From Saxidomus purpurata (lineage: Eukaryota; Mollusca; Bivalvia; Venerida; Veneridae): a DNA stretch of 64,000 bases. The stretch is from the NCBI GenBank assembly GCA_022818135.1, contig JAFMSR010000018.1:17492847-17556846 (forward strand), read 5' to 3'. Below the pieces are notes generated by a model. The model had not been told where the DNA came from and made no database searches. It was given only the letters and a program-made list of their open reading frames with translations. Position numbers and translations under genes: made by a program. Below are positions 25,500 to 38,002 of this stretch, piece by piece (within the stretch, counting starts at the first letter, position 1; each line of letters begins with the position of its first letter).

Positions 25500-25782
25500 A
25501 TATTAGGGTTTTATCGTTGGTACCAGTTTCCCACATGGCCAACGCCTCCAAAGGTTAGTTATTTTAGGTTGCGGAGGATAGTGCAAGATACAGAAAGCGT
25601 CCCAATGCCAGAGACACCCCTGGTTCTTTTAACATGCCAGGTGTATAGCACCCATACATGGGACCTTGGTTTTTGTCTCATCCGAAAGACTGTAATTTTA
25701 GGTGGTCAACCCCGGGAATGGATCCCGCTACCTCGAGATTACAAGTCTCGTGGTCTACCGATTGACTAACCGGGCTGACCAT
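25500..25782 (-). repeat. tRNA-derived SINE, near full length
   Basis: On the - strand: tRNA-like head GCCCGGTTAGTCAATCGGTA at about 25778, a clean anticodon arm CGAGA-CTTGTAA-TCTCG (Thr-like TGT), a degraded T arm, then TCTTTCGGATGAGACAAAAA and CCAAGGTCC body. The degraded T loop and the body show it is a SINE rather than a functional tRNA gene. The + strand open frame at 25464-25769 overlaps it and is a shadow. Confidence 0.75.
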
Positions 25783-26340
25783 GATTTGATTTGATTTGAA
25801 GCAAATTTTATAAAGGTCCGTCCATAAGAGCAGATATAGTGGCTTGAATTTGTGGATGAGACCTCGGCATATCTCCCATCATGCCTATACCTATCAAAAG
25901 TGTTTCTGATTCCGAAATAGGAGATATTTATCTGACTGCAATTTCCAGCCAGTATAGCCAAAGATTGAATTTGATTGGTTGCCAAAGAGTAGGTCAATCA
26001 CGGCGACCAATGAGATCTAGGGTGTGATTGACCTAGTTTGTATGTCTGGATCGTGGTAGCCTAACTGTTTTAGAGAATTTTGATAGTAGATAGTATGTGT
26101 GTTTGTGATTTATAAACCAAAAATCCCCTTTAATAAAGTGTTGTTCTATTTTCATTTGGCCTATCTTTTTGTATGATAAAATTTTAAGTGATCTAAATGG
26201 GAGAATAAAATGTGTTCCGAAAAGTTGGTTACTTATTTTATCAAGTTAAAAGTATGCATGAAATTTTGACATATTTACCTATTTGGAATGACCATTTTGT
26301 ATTGTTTGAATATATAACGTTTTATTACCCTTCCATGAAA

Positions 26341-26416
26341 TTTGCGGTCTTCTGATTGGTCAACGATCCGATTCAATATTTAGTTATGGATCGTTGACCA
26401 ATCAGAAGACCGCAAA
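26341..26416. repeat. Perfect palindrome, 29-bp arms, 18-nt loop
   Basis: Arms 26341-26369 and 26388-26416 are exact inverted complements, beginning TTTGCGGTCTTCTGATTGGT. ATTGG/CCAAT words lie in the arms. Looks like a small fold-back element. Confidence 0.9.
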
Positions 26417-26649
26417 AATGCCTGATAAAGGATATCATCATACATGTATGTTAAACTATATGTATAATTTTTTTATATGTTTCGGATAGTTCTGAAGCTA
26501 TAAAAACAACAGTCACTTCTACAAGAAGGTATACTGTGCAAGGTGGGTGGAAAACTGGTACAGGCAAGTCAATAATTCAAATGTATCTTATCCTTACACA
26601 TAACTTTTAATAGCATTGTCCCTTAACATGTGTTTACACACCTACTCCT

Positions 26650-26856
26650 TTGTTTGGTATAGGTCCATATATTTTTTGAAAGACCTGCAATAACAATGAA
26701 AAGCTCGTGCGCAGGTCTATCTTTGCACGCGTACGGGTCTGAAATTTCCCTAGCCAGACCTGTCCACGGGCAAAGATAGACCTGTGCACGAGCTTTTCAT
26801 TCTTAATGCAGATCTTTTAAAAAGATCTTGACCCAAATCAAACACCTACTTGTGCA
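26650..26856. repeat. Long imperfect palindrome
   Basis: Core arms 26695-26726 and 26770-26801 (starting AATGAAAAGCTCGTGCGCAG) pair with one mismatch. Outer arms continue imperfectly (AGACCTGCA with TGCAGATCT, then TTGTTTGG with CCAAATCAA), giving about 80 bp per arm. Confidence 0.85.
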
Positions 26857-26999
26857 TAAAGAAATAATTTTGAAATAAAAGGGTAGTTTTACAGCAAAAT
26901 CGTACGTCTGAAAGTAAATCACAGAAAAAAGAAACAAAAACACAAAAGACCCAGTACGATTTTAATATATTTTAGTTTGAGCGTAACAGACGTACCTTT

Positions 27000-27169
27000 A
27001 AGAATTGAATGTGTTTTTCTGCATTTCATCGACGTATGAACTGTCAGAAGTTTTACACTTAATTTGCATAGACACCGAAGGTGTTTATGTTAAAATTAGG
27101 TGTAAAACTTCTGATAGTTTATAATTTTACTCGATGAAATGCAGAAAAAAAAAACTCATTCAATTCTTA
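27000..27169. repeat. Long palindrome, about 65-78-bp arms with palindromic loop
   Basis: Left arm AAGAATTGAATG...TCTGCATTTCATCGA pairs with right arm TCGATGAAATGCAGA...CATTCAATTCTTA; inner parts CAGAAGTTTTACAC and GTGTAAAACTTCTG also pair. The loop GACACCGAAGGTGTTT is self-complementary. No coding frame. Confidence 0.88.
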
Positions 27170-27710
27170 TGATTACAACCTACTATAATTAAAGACATTC
27201 GTTTAAATTATTTAGCATGCTTAGTGATCACTAACCCGGATTCTGTTTTAATATTCGTCTGTGTTCTCCGGCCGCTTTAACACCCCGCTTCCGTAAATTT
27301 AAGGCCTTTACCTGTTTACCGTGACACCCACTTGAATCAACAAAAAAAGCAAAGGGCAGTCAATGAATGAACGAACGAACGAATGACCGAGCGCAACCCG
27401 TTTACGATATGTATAATAATAATATCTTTATTTTCCGAAGGCTACACATTAACGCCAGATTTTTTTCATTTCTTGTTACTCGAAGTTTGAAATTAAAAGG
27501 CTCCGTACGGAGGAGGGGAAAAAAAGAAAGATTTTTTTTATACATGACAAACTTTGTTTGATCGTGGACCTGCTTTCTCTTCTTAAATCCGACATAAGGA
27601 CAACCCCTCCCTGAGCAAAATGCCCTTGAAAATTTGTTGATTTCTTTTACATTATTCTTTTCCCAATTATATAGAGAAGAAACAGAAATTTAACATAATA
27701 TTCCAAATAA

Positions 27711-28985
27711 AAAAATACTGGTGTCAGTAACAAAGCAACAAGCATTGGTGTTAAAACACACATGACTAAAACGAATACTGCTATTTTCAATTGAAAACAT
27801 TGTATATATTATCTTTTTTAAATCTTCTGTGTACCATTTTCATTGAAAAAATAACACAAATCGGGGTCGCGAAAATAGGTGACAAACGAAAATTCGGCGA
27901 TTTTCAGCTGACTTTTTCACATGTAAAGGTATGAGACGCCTAAATCGGTGAAAACCGGAAGCAGGTTATTTTGTCTAGGGAACATGCAGACCTACACTAT
28001 GTGTTTGATTGCTGATTCGCTGAAACTAAGTGGATGCTAAAGAAAAATTAGTTTGAAATAATCGCTGCATGATGATCAAAATGAAATATGAGAGAAAAAT
28101 CTGGTTAAATTATAATCAAAATTTTGGTTTTGAAAATATGACATATTTGGTCGGTGACCATAAACTGCCACCAAAAATGGGGGTGGTGTCTTGAGCTCCA
28201 AATTACTGGCTAAAGTATTGGTCCATGTATAAATTTTGTTATTTTTATGTGGGACTAGGTGTTCTACAAAATAAAGTTTTTCAGCGCGGTGAGTTTTGGG
28301 TAGTCCACCGGAAGACCTTAGTCTAGGATGTAAAGTAAGGTATCAAATGATTGCAAGAAATGATTTTGAAAATTTTTGATTGATGAGAAGTTGCATTTTT
28401 ATAAAACATTTGGCCAAAATTTGATTTAGTTCATCAAAAACATTTATCATCATTTAAAGTGAGTCAAAAAAAAAAATGTCAATATTTTGAGTGGAATATT
28501 TTGTCAAAACTTGGGTGAATATATATCATTTTAGGAGGTGAATGGGGCCGAATTTCGGCCCAAAATCGCACTGAAAAAATAACTAAACTTTCAGATAAAA
28601 ATACTGGTGTCAGTAACAAATCAGCAAGCATTTGTGTTAAAACACATGAAAAAATGTATTGTTATCTTTTTCTAAATTTTCTGAACACTGTTTTCTTTGG
28701 AAAAATTAAAAAGAATCGGGGCCGCGAAAATAGATGACAAACGAAAAATCGGCGATTTTCAGCTGACTATTTCATTCGTTAGGTATCAAATAATTGCAAG
28801 AAGATATTATGAAGCGTTTTTATTGTTGGAAACTTACATTTTATAACAATTTTGGCAAACATTTTATTAAATTAATCAAAAGTTTTTGTCAGCATTCATT
28901 TTGAGGGGATTCTTTGTCAAATATTTGGGGAAATATACATCATTTTAGGAGGGGTGGGGCCAAATTTCGGTCCCAAATCGGTCTA
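27711..28985. repeat. Tandem duplication, first copy interrupted by a MITE
   Basis: Copy 1 (27711-28568) and copy 2 (28592-28985) share ATACTGGTGTCAGTAACAAA, CGCGAAAATAG(G/A)TGACAAACG, GGCGATTTTCAGCTGACT, GGTATCAAAT(G/A)ATTGCAAG and ATCATTTTAGGAGG in order. Copy 2 lacks about 413 bp present in copy 1 at 27928-28340, which serves as an empty-site comparison for the MITE. Confidence 0.8.
27928..28340 (+). mobile_element. MITE M1, copy 1
   Basis: Begins GGTATGAGACGCCTAAATCG and runs in parallel with 38003-38457 through AACCGGAAGCAGGTTATTTTG, CTACACTATGTGTTTGATTG, GGTCGGTGACCA and TAGTCCACCGGAAG. Its right end differs: the terminal ATTTAGGCGTCTC seen in copy 2 is missing, and it stops in GTAAAGTAAGGTAT beside the flanking GGTATCAAAT. 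Confidence 0.8.
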
Positions 28986-31900
28986 ATAATTTACTACACG
29001 AATGCATCCAGGGACCTCTAATTTCGCGATTTTTCAAATTTTCAACTTTTTTTTTTTTAAATACGAAAAAATAGGGGCGGCGGGTTCGAGTAACGACAAC
29101 TCAAAAAACACTGGCCTAAGACAACTTATTTACTATGCGGCCTTCATATCAACAAAGAAAACATGGCAATTCACATTCATGCAAAAACAAACAGAATCCC
29201 GAAAACTAAAAATTTCATTTTACTGATTCAAGTGGAAAATTAGATATATCGATACGTGACAAACACACATACATGCATATCAAACTAAAGAATATGTATT
29301 TAATTGTAAAGCAACTACTATATGCACTAAACATCAAATATACTACTGAAAATTAACTAATTAACTAGTGTGTGTAGTATAATAAACAAACATCAAGTTC
29401 ATATGTATCTAGAAAAAGTCTAGGAAATAGACAAACGCATTATTTCAAACAAAAATGGAAACACTTTCAATTAAAACCACCACAAAAAAACAACTGATAA
29501 CATCTGCAGTAAGTTTCTCGGTGTGTCACTCTAAAACATGGGAAATCGTAATATTTGCACGGCCATTTTTGATGTAGAACCGGTGCGTGCAAAGCATATA
29601 AATTTTATTCGTGTGTTTAGATACTTTAAATGTCCTATATCATAATTATTTTGACGGCAATAACATTTGGTCTTCTGCATGTATGCACATCTTTCTCCAT
29701 CGTAACAAAATCTCGAGACTTAATATCAGCGTCTTGTTGGAAAACTGTTTGAGTTTTAATTTTCCCTCAGACTACCCTTCTTTCAAAATATATTTTCGTC
29801 AGCCGTCGGATCTACGAAGAATTAAATTGAAATGTTGCGTTACAAGGGTGTCAAGGCAATTGTATTCATGCCTGCTACTTCTTAAACAAAAATGTTTAAT
29901 TTTCTCAATGTTTTCATGAGTCAAAATTTTATGTACATTTGCTTATGGGATATATTATACTCTCTACTACGAATATGTTATAGGTGATCTACGCATAGAA
30001 ATGCGCGTACACAGTTAAAACGTGCATTACAATTTCAGTTTGAGGCTTAATAGACTTCAAGTGGTCCTTTCCATTTTATGTAATAACATGGAGTTACGCT
30101 TTATTATGAAAAGAAATGTTTATATACTTGGCACTATTAATTAAAACCCAGTTTTAGGACTTGGATGTAAGATCTGACATTCAAGGCGTGATGATACTTT
30201 ATTCATTTTCTATAACTTGAAACACTTTTATTTTTTGCCGTTTATCTTCGTAAAATATGTTAATTTTAGCCATTTTTTGGTCCTGTCAAATGTTTTGAAA
30301 TATTTTGATTAATGATGGATCGGTCATTCCCGGACAGAGATGAAACTGTGCATATTGTGCTATCTTAGGACGGTGATGTAGGCGAAAGTACGCCGTATGC
30401 AATTTTCAAGTAAACAATATATTTTTATTTCATACATATCAGGATTAATAATATTACCACATTCGTCTGTTTCTGTTTGCATGAAATTGTATCGATAAGA
30501 TATCCTGGTACGCAAATTGGAATTTTATTGCTCGATCAAGGTCTTTCAAATATGAAAGACCTTCGCTCGATTAATTCCTTTTTAGTCAAAAGGTTCTCAC
30601 CAACTTATAGTTTGTGAAATATTTTCAATTCGGTTGAATCGCGACTTCATGCATGTTCATGGTTAATTCTAGAAAAATTATTTTAGTTTGATAACGAAGA
30701 TATCATCCGTAGCTTAATGAGTGGCTTTTGAACAGTCACTCAAGATTTAATCAACTTGAAGGCAAACATTCAATTCAATTCATTTATTTAAAGTCGACTC
30801 AAAGTTGGCAAACTTTGAAATTCTTTGATGCACGCATACGGATGTGTATTGTTCAACCCGACTTTTAAATACTCGTGTTATCGACTTAGGGCCTCTAAAA
30901 TGTTTCCACTGTGAACGTTGGACCCATTTTATATCCTGCATCACAATTCTCACGAGACCTTTTCTGGGTTTCGCTGAAAACGTCTTAGAAGCTCTTGGAA
31001 AGATTCAGCCTACTCAATCGTTATCATTCACAGAACCTATCTTGCCAAAAGTTTGTTCTTGTGGAAGACATCAGAAAAAATGAACTGGAGGGAGCCCGGA
31101 CTATAGTATTAGCAATATGCTATTCTATAATCAATTACCATATGAATCCAGCAGCCCATTTCTTTACAGCTGAATATGAAGGCTTATCATCACTAGGTGC
31201 ATTTTTCACGCCTTCATGGATTTCCTTTGGTGACACTCCTTTCATATGCAGATACTTTATCATCGCTTCCTTCTCTATTCTTTCTTACTTATATCTTATA
31301 ACCCATCAGCAATGTCACATGTTTTCTCAAACCACAAAACTGTCGCACATGTACACAGAAGTAATGGTGACTTAAAACTTTTACCCTCACTCACGTATGC
31401 GGAAATTCAAAAAAGTGCAAGGCAGTGGACCTTTTATGTATTCTCCAACATTTTTTTCTAAATAAAGTACGAAACTAATCTAATTGTTTATAGTTTGATA
31501 AGTGCTTGTGCTTTATGAGGGCATGCGTTTTAAGATAACTGATTTTCAGTGTGGCCAAAATCACAATCGTAGTCTCTCCACTGTCCACCAAAATATACCC
31601 CGGGATACATCAGAATGCAGCTGCGGCGATACGGGATTAAAATTTTGTTCGGGGGAGCATCCCGAACCCCCTATAAAATACAATGTAAGTGCCAACCCTT
31701 CCATTTCTTTCAAGCTACTCCCCTGTAATGATATTTACGGGCAAGCCGATAAACATGTAATATACACTTGACATAACCCCGTTACTGTTCCCCATGCTAA
31801 ACGTGAGCTTGTTCGCCGCGTACAGTACGTCAATGTATAAGTCCGTGCTGATTTGTGACGTCACGGCGAAGTGACATTGAGGTATCATAAGGGGATTTGA

Positions 31901-32003
31901 AGGTCTGCTTACGTTCAGCCGTTAAAAAATAAAACATAAACGGGATATTTCAATATTTAAGGAAGGGAAGGGTAATAAAATTGTTTTTGTTTTTTTTTGA
32001 CGT
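28986..32003. other. No gene seen; hairpin at 30538-30563
   Basis: Intergenic. A small perfect hairpin AAGGTCTTTC-AAATAT-GAAAGACCTT lies at 30538-30563. Open frames at 29611-29919, 30995-31375 and 31502-31771 have no recognisable domain. Confidence 0.5.
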
Positions 32004-32100
32004 GATATATGGGGATATATTACCCGCCTCGACATAATATTACCCTCGCCTAACGACTCGGGTAATATAAGTCTAGGCGGGTAATATATCCCCATATACC
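32004..32100. repeat. Nested palindrome, 97 bp
   Basis: Outer arms 32004-32029 and 32075-32100 (GATATATGGGGATATATTAC and complement) differ at one base. The inner segment is also inverted (AATATTACCC with CGGGTAATAT), so nearly the whole 97 bp can fold into one hairpin. Confidence 0.9.
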
Positions 32101-33136
32101 ACTTCAATAACTCATGCAGTATTTTCTAAAATTTGTTAATATAACTAAAGTCAACTGATTCCGAATAAGAATAATTTTACAATGATATGCAAAAATAAGG
32201 GACGATTTACTATACATTTGTATATATATACACCCTAGCTATAGAAATAGTTCGGATTTCTTAACCCGCCGGCCATTTCTTAAACCTTAAATGTGTGGAA
32301 AGAAAACATATCTTTTGGAGTTTCTGTGATAACAAAATGTCTAAACCCGGTCGTCATTCGAAAGAATGAAATATTTTGAACGTGAGTATCAACAGCCATG
32401 AATATTTACGCGCATGTGTACAAATTCTCTATTCATAATTCACAATATCCATCTATTCATAAATCTTACTAAAATGCGCTGCAAGGGAAACAAGTAAACC
32501 AATTCTGGTTGAACAAGCAACAGCATTTACTGACTGACCTATAGTATCGACCACATCTACTGACTGACCTATAGTATCGACACTTTACTGTAATCAAATA
32601 ATATGTATACAGTATATCATAATTTTTAATTGCCAATAGCCTTATCAGTTTGACATGATTGAAGATTTTTATGATTATTTGCAGTAATACATTTAAAAAT
32701 GGTTTAAAGGCTGAAAATGATAAGTAAAACAGAAGAAAAAAGTAAAAAAGGGACTGGGTTTACATGGGATTCGAACTCACTAGCTCGAAAAAGTACTATA
32801 TGCGATGACAGCATGAAAGACCCCCGTTTGATCCCAAGTATGCAACACAGTCGGCGCCCAGAATAAACAACTCTAAATGATTTGATGTGTGTATGTTCTG
32901 AAAGTTGACATGCAGTGCTTCGAAAGTGCGGAAATAATAATTAAATTCAATGGTATCAAATTTTCGTTAATTTATGTTGTCTGCCTCCGTGGTTGAAGAA
33001 GTCACCGTAACTTCTCTTAACGGGCGTCAAACTATCACATGTATTAATTAATGAATGCGAAGAATTATATCTAAATTTACATTTTAAAAGTACCGAACAC
33101 AGTCTATTCAAAATGAAACTACCGGCCGTGATATAT
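32101..33136. other. 30-bp duplication; possible tRNA-like B box; no gene
   Basis: TACTGACTGACCTATAGTAT is repeated with 30-bp period at about 32528-32584. GGGATTCGAACTCAC at about 32767 is a good complement of a tRNA B box, but no matching A box was found. Nothing else seen. Confidence 0.5.
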
Positions 33137-33175
33137 GGTGTCCCACAAGGTTCCGTTGTGTGACCTCTCTTTTTC
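33137..33175 (+). pseudogene. LINE reverse-transcriptase scrap (GVPQGS motif)
   Basis: Reads GVPQGSVV-stop-PLFF, matching the GVPQGSVLGPLLF motif 4 region of non-LTR retrotransposon reverse transcriptases, with TGA in place of the Gly codon. The frame cannot be followed far on either side, so this is a decayed remnant. Confidence 0.65.
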
Positions 33176-33655
33176 CGGACGTATGATCCTTTTAAAAAAA
33201 ATTTTATTTGTCTAATAATAATTATTTTATTTTGCGTTTTCGGAGTTATTAATTTCGATCAGACAGTGTGTTTAGTTGTTAATAATGGCATCGTAATAAA
33301 AGCGTCTTTTATCAATATCGTACTTCGTTTTAATTCATAGTCTTTTATAGTTTTTTTTTCTTTTACAATGTTTTTATGTAATTTACAGCAATTGATTGAG
33401 TGTGAAATAAAATTAGTAAATAAATTTATACCGAATGCAATTCATTTAAATTACATGTTCCGTATAAACCCGTTCACTTACCTGTAAAACCACTCGAACT
33501 TCCAAATGCTGCGATTTTACTCATGCGAATTTGTGATACATTCAGTGTTATGATTTCTGCGTTTATGTTTATTCCGCGGCGTCTCAATAAATACGGCCGA
33601 ATTTTGTCAAAAAATGTTTAGGCCCGGCGGCAAAAATTAGAATAGGTTGGGTCCA

Positions 33656-33800
33656 GGGATTGGTCGAGTACTGGGGCTAGTACTTGAGTAAGTACTGAGT
33701 ACTGGATGCTTAAGGAGTACTTGAGTGTACTTAGTAACATTATGAGTGTGAACTTAAGTAAGTCCTGTACTACTTAAAGTACTAAGCTAAGTACAGCATT
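33656..33800. repeat. AGTACTT/GTACT-rich palindromic low-complexity tract
   Basis: At least ten GTACT or AGTAC words in 145 bp (GAGTACTGG, TAGTACTTGAGTAAGTACTG and similar). Such tracts occur in the ends of some DNA transposons, but I could not define termini. Confidence 0.6.
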
Positions 33801-35387
33801 TTTGGCCTGGGGCTACGTCCCCTGGCCCTAATTTAGCTACCACATTTCAAACACTGCGAAATTTAACTGTGCTATGTGTAAATAACAACTGTAAACATGC
33901 GCTTTGGGAAAGTAGTGCAAGACAGACCAGATCAATCTTTTGTTTGAATGTCGCATACGATAAGAACATATTACAAATAAAAACAGTACATACAACTTCA
34001 AACTTGCGAGGTCTAAGTTACAGGCTGCTTACACGCTGCATTTTTTTCTGTTTTAGAAATTACTGCGCTGTTAGCTGATTACGGAAGATAATCATATGCA
34101 TATCACGGAAAAGTTTACGGAAACGTACGGAATTCGATATAAGAGTTTGTAGTTTGATTTTCAAATTTTTGATGTTATTTCATTGACAACTTTCTTATTT
34201 ACGAACGATTACATATATATTTACCTAAAAAAAAATTCTTTTAAAAAAAAAGGATACAATTTACGTACATTCCCGAGAAGGAACTCGCCATTTATCGAGG
34301 ACGCTGCATGTCAAGGCCCAGTGAACGGTTTCACCGATTACAACTACAAGGTAACCAAGAATCATTTTTGGTTTTCCCTGTTATACACATTGTACAGTAC
34401 TGTATTTATATTTCATTGTTGGTATTGCATTGTTTATATCTGTTTCAAGTTCTTGTCCTTGGTACACAATAATTTTCGATCCACATCATCAGATATCACT
34501 TGAAGTTGAACAAAGCGCAGACTGAATTATTTTTTTATTGTTCTCTCAAACATTTGATATTGTTGACCATGTGATTATTTTTCATTTAACGTACGTTTTA
34601 TAATAAAACAAACTTCCCTGCCACCCATATATTTGTGAATCATTAATTCTGTGTCATATACTAAATTTCGCCCTATGCACATTTCGACCCGCGCTTAAGG
34701 TAAGGTTCATCGTAAATCACGAAGGTCAAAAGTTGTTTTTAGGGGAGATAATCTATAGCCCCCTGGCCTTCAGCGCTCACAGCGCTTTGATTTAATAATT
34801 GTTATATGGTTTAAAACTGTCTTGCTTCAGCTTAAACACCATCTATATTGGCATATTTAGAAGCCTCGTCATTTCTTATTTACGAACTAGTACAGCCTTC
34901 ATCAATGAAGATTACAGAATGAAATAGCCCTCAGAACACAGGGGGTCGAACCATACCCCACCCACCTTCTATTGTCTATATAATATACAAGGGATAAAAC
35001 TCGCTCCTTTCAAGAAACACACCCGGTCTGCTATCGGCTAACTTTTCTCTATAAATATATGACATATCGGCTTAAACTTGGTCTTGTTAAATCGCCGAAA
35101 CATTATTCTACCCAATAAGTATAACCATAACCTGTGTCAGCGAGCATTACGTTCATTAGCCATCTCTAAATTTCCTGAAAGTTGAAAAACTGAAGGTAAG
35201 ACACAGGTTTGTCCGTTCAAACGGACCGTGTTCACCCCTCTGTTCTGTGACATTTTGACTAATTCGAAGCAAATAAAATCATCGATTTGATAAAACAATG
35301 TTTTTCATATTACTCACATGCATGAAAGTGTTTCCAGACACTACGGGGAACTTAGTACAGGCGAGTTCCCAACCGCGTCTTGCTCAT
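33801..35387. other. No gene supported
   Basis: The open frame at 34183-34503 ends a less AT-biased segment with AAG|gtaacc, which resembles a splice donor, but there is no protein match and no acceptor or partner exon. Confidence 0.45.
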
Positions 35388-35540
35388 TCATTTCGAAAAC
35401 GCCATTTTTTGGTATCACGTGACCTCTACAGAACATTGATTCTGATTGGCCCATTGGATACAGGTACGTTGCATCATCAATCAGACGACCAATCAAATAG
35501 TCCATTTCGAGACGGTACCAAAATGGCGTTTTCGAAATGA
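35388..35540. repeat. Palindrome with TCATTTCGAAAACGCCATTTT arms
   Basis: Arms 35388-35414 and 35516-35540 pair with a 2-base bulge; internal GATTGGCCCATTGGA and CCAATCAAATAGTCCATTTC-type words pair more loosely. It directly abuts the inverted repeat at 35542. Confidence 0.8.
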
Positions 35541-35541
35541 T

Positions 35542-37786
35542 GAAAACAACTTTTTACCGGAAACAACCAAAAACAAACGAGATTACCGGAAACAAAGCAT
35601 AATTCAATATTCTTTATGTTAAATACACTTTTTATTATTCTAAATTATAAAAATTGATGTATTTTTTGAATATGTGTAATTTTAGAATGATACGAAAGAT
35701 TTTAAGCGAATTAGTTCGATGTAACTTAGCGTGTACTTTATGTTGTAACGATTACCTCCCTTAGACGGTATTAAAACCCATAATCATTGAAATGAAAGAT
35801 CTTTATTAGAAAAAAGTATTACTTTTCTTTTTTGTATTTAAAAATGTCCGAGGTTGTATGCAACAACTTTTACATAGTTTGATTTTCTATTGTTTCGAAC
35901 GTATATATCTTTAGTATAAAATTGTATAATAAGCGAATGAATCCCTGTAACGCTCGGTCATATGACACGTTGAAATATGATAGTTATATATGCATTCTCA
36001 TCAAAAGAGGATAAATCTTGATAAAAGTAATAATACTAGATTCATGCTTTTCAGATCTTACATGAAATGAATATATATATTTTCTTGATATGCTTCCAAT
36101 ATGTGCATTATGTCAATACCCACATTTTATGTACATTTGTAGCTGTTATTGTCATTTTGTGTCATATGTAACCTGACAGAAATAAAATGGATGCTGAGTC
36201 GAGTTGAGTTGAGTTGCAATGAAATACTAGATTTGAAAAACCCGTAATGTAAGGTACGGCATTTAGCATTGGTAAAAGTCACGTGTTCCTTTAGCACGTG
36301 CAGTAGTTGCATCTGATTTAAGTGGTCATATTAGATAGCTATACCCAAGATGCGATGTTTCATACAGACATAACCAACTTTTAATATTATTTTGATACTA
36401 GCTTATTCAGAGAAGTTATGGCTACTTCACAGAAATCTGTAATGTCAAGCTCGCTAATTTCATACATATTGCAATGAAGATTCGAATAAATCATAGTTAA
36501 TTTCTTTTTGCTTTAAGCAGTAATGTAAAAAAAATTGCACATTACATATATCATAATATATTTTAACGTTTTAGCCATGTTTATTATACATTTAACGAAA
36601 CTTCTAACGCCCCATTGTTCAGGATTAAATATGTTTTGTTTTGAATATAAATGTACGGAAGTATGTAATGTATACTACCGTGATACATGTAACTGGAGAT
36701 CATCTCATACTGTACTTTGTACATATATCATATTATAGCATTATAGAAAGGAAGACAGAGAATAGTAGAATTATAAACATTGTTCACTATGAAATGTGTG
36801 TAATTAGTTTCAAGTTAGCAAATCGGCATTTTACATATTATTATTGTTTCTGAATCAGTGACAATCAGAACATGGTACAACAGGTTCCAGGACGGAATAG
36901 AAATATTTGCATTTTGCATAAACATGAATGTACATGTATAATGTATAACATGTTGTTTCATTTGTGTATGTAGATACTGTGTTTTCAAGTAAATAAATTA
37001 TTGTTGTTTGTTTGTTTTGTTTGATTATTACAATGAATACCGTAGACCAACAGTACTGGGATTATCCAGGAAGCATGCAGGATTTGCAACCAATGTGGTA
37101 ATGTACGTTAATGGTTTGTTAATGCCCCCTGGTCAGTTTCTTTGACCCTGTGCCAGTATGAGTTATTCATAGCTTCCTTGATGATCATTTGCAAAAATGC
37201 CCTTGTGTTTACACTGGAAACACATTCTGAATTCATCTTCTTCATCATTTGGACTACGTACTGGACCATTCTACAAACATTAACCAAAGCAGAAAAGACT
37301 AACAGCTGCAATGATGCATTGTACATTGAATTCAAACTATTCCTTCAAAAGTAATTTCTGTCAACTGGTGCCTGCAAAAAACATAGAATATGCACTTTCC
37401 CACACCTTTGTCTGTCTTATTTAGTATAAACAACTAAGCTTTTTAAATATAACAAAGAAAAATATCATGAACACTTCATAATTCATAATTATGCACAATT
37501 TAAAATTATGCTTGATTTAAAAGCGATGACAGTGATTCATATATGTATTCATATTTGTAAAGGGAAGTAACTCAAATTATAATGAAAACTGACAGGCAAT
37601 GACAAAAATACGTATAAGTCTCTTAAATGGTAATAAATATGATCAAAATTAGACATATAATACGAACATATCATCTTCTATCTAAATTACTTAATAAATC
37701 GTTGAAAATCCACTCATGGTTAGAAATATCATTTGTTTTCGGTAACCTCATTTGTTTTTGGTTGTTTCCGGTAAAGAGTTGTTTTC
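35542..37786. repeat. Pair of 55-bp inverted repeats 2.1 kb apart
   Basis: Left arm 35542-35596 (GAAAACAACTTTTTACCGGA...) and right arm 37732-37786 are inverted complements at roughly 90 percent. The interior has an AATAAA-containing stretch near 36181 and GAGTTGAGTTGAGTTG, but no transposase frame. It could be a non-autonomous DNA element or an inverted duplication. Confidence 0.7.
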
Positions 37787-38002
37787 GGTAATCAGTAATA
37801 CCCGTTCCAAGGTCATAAAAAGGGTCGGTAGAATAAATGCGCTACTCTCTCTAATTCATATTTTTTATGATCATGAAGAATCCATGCATTTATTACAGTA
37901 ACAAAGCACACACGAATTGACTATAGTACGGCATGCGCAGGAAATAGTACCAACCTCATTAATATTCATGCTATGCCTACGCGTAATGTTACCGTGGTTT
38001 GT

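Noticed and set aside
25700..25782. A functional tRNA-Thr gene (TGT anticodon arm) on the - strand
   Set aside because: The T loop is degraded, the acceptor stem does not close, and a SINE body follows directly.
34183..34503. A coding exon ending in AAG|gtaacc
   Set aside because: No recognisable protein, no acceptor and no linked exon; the start lies in AT-rich sequence.
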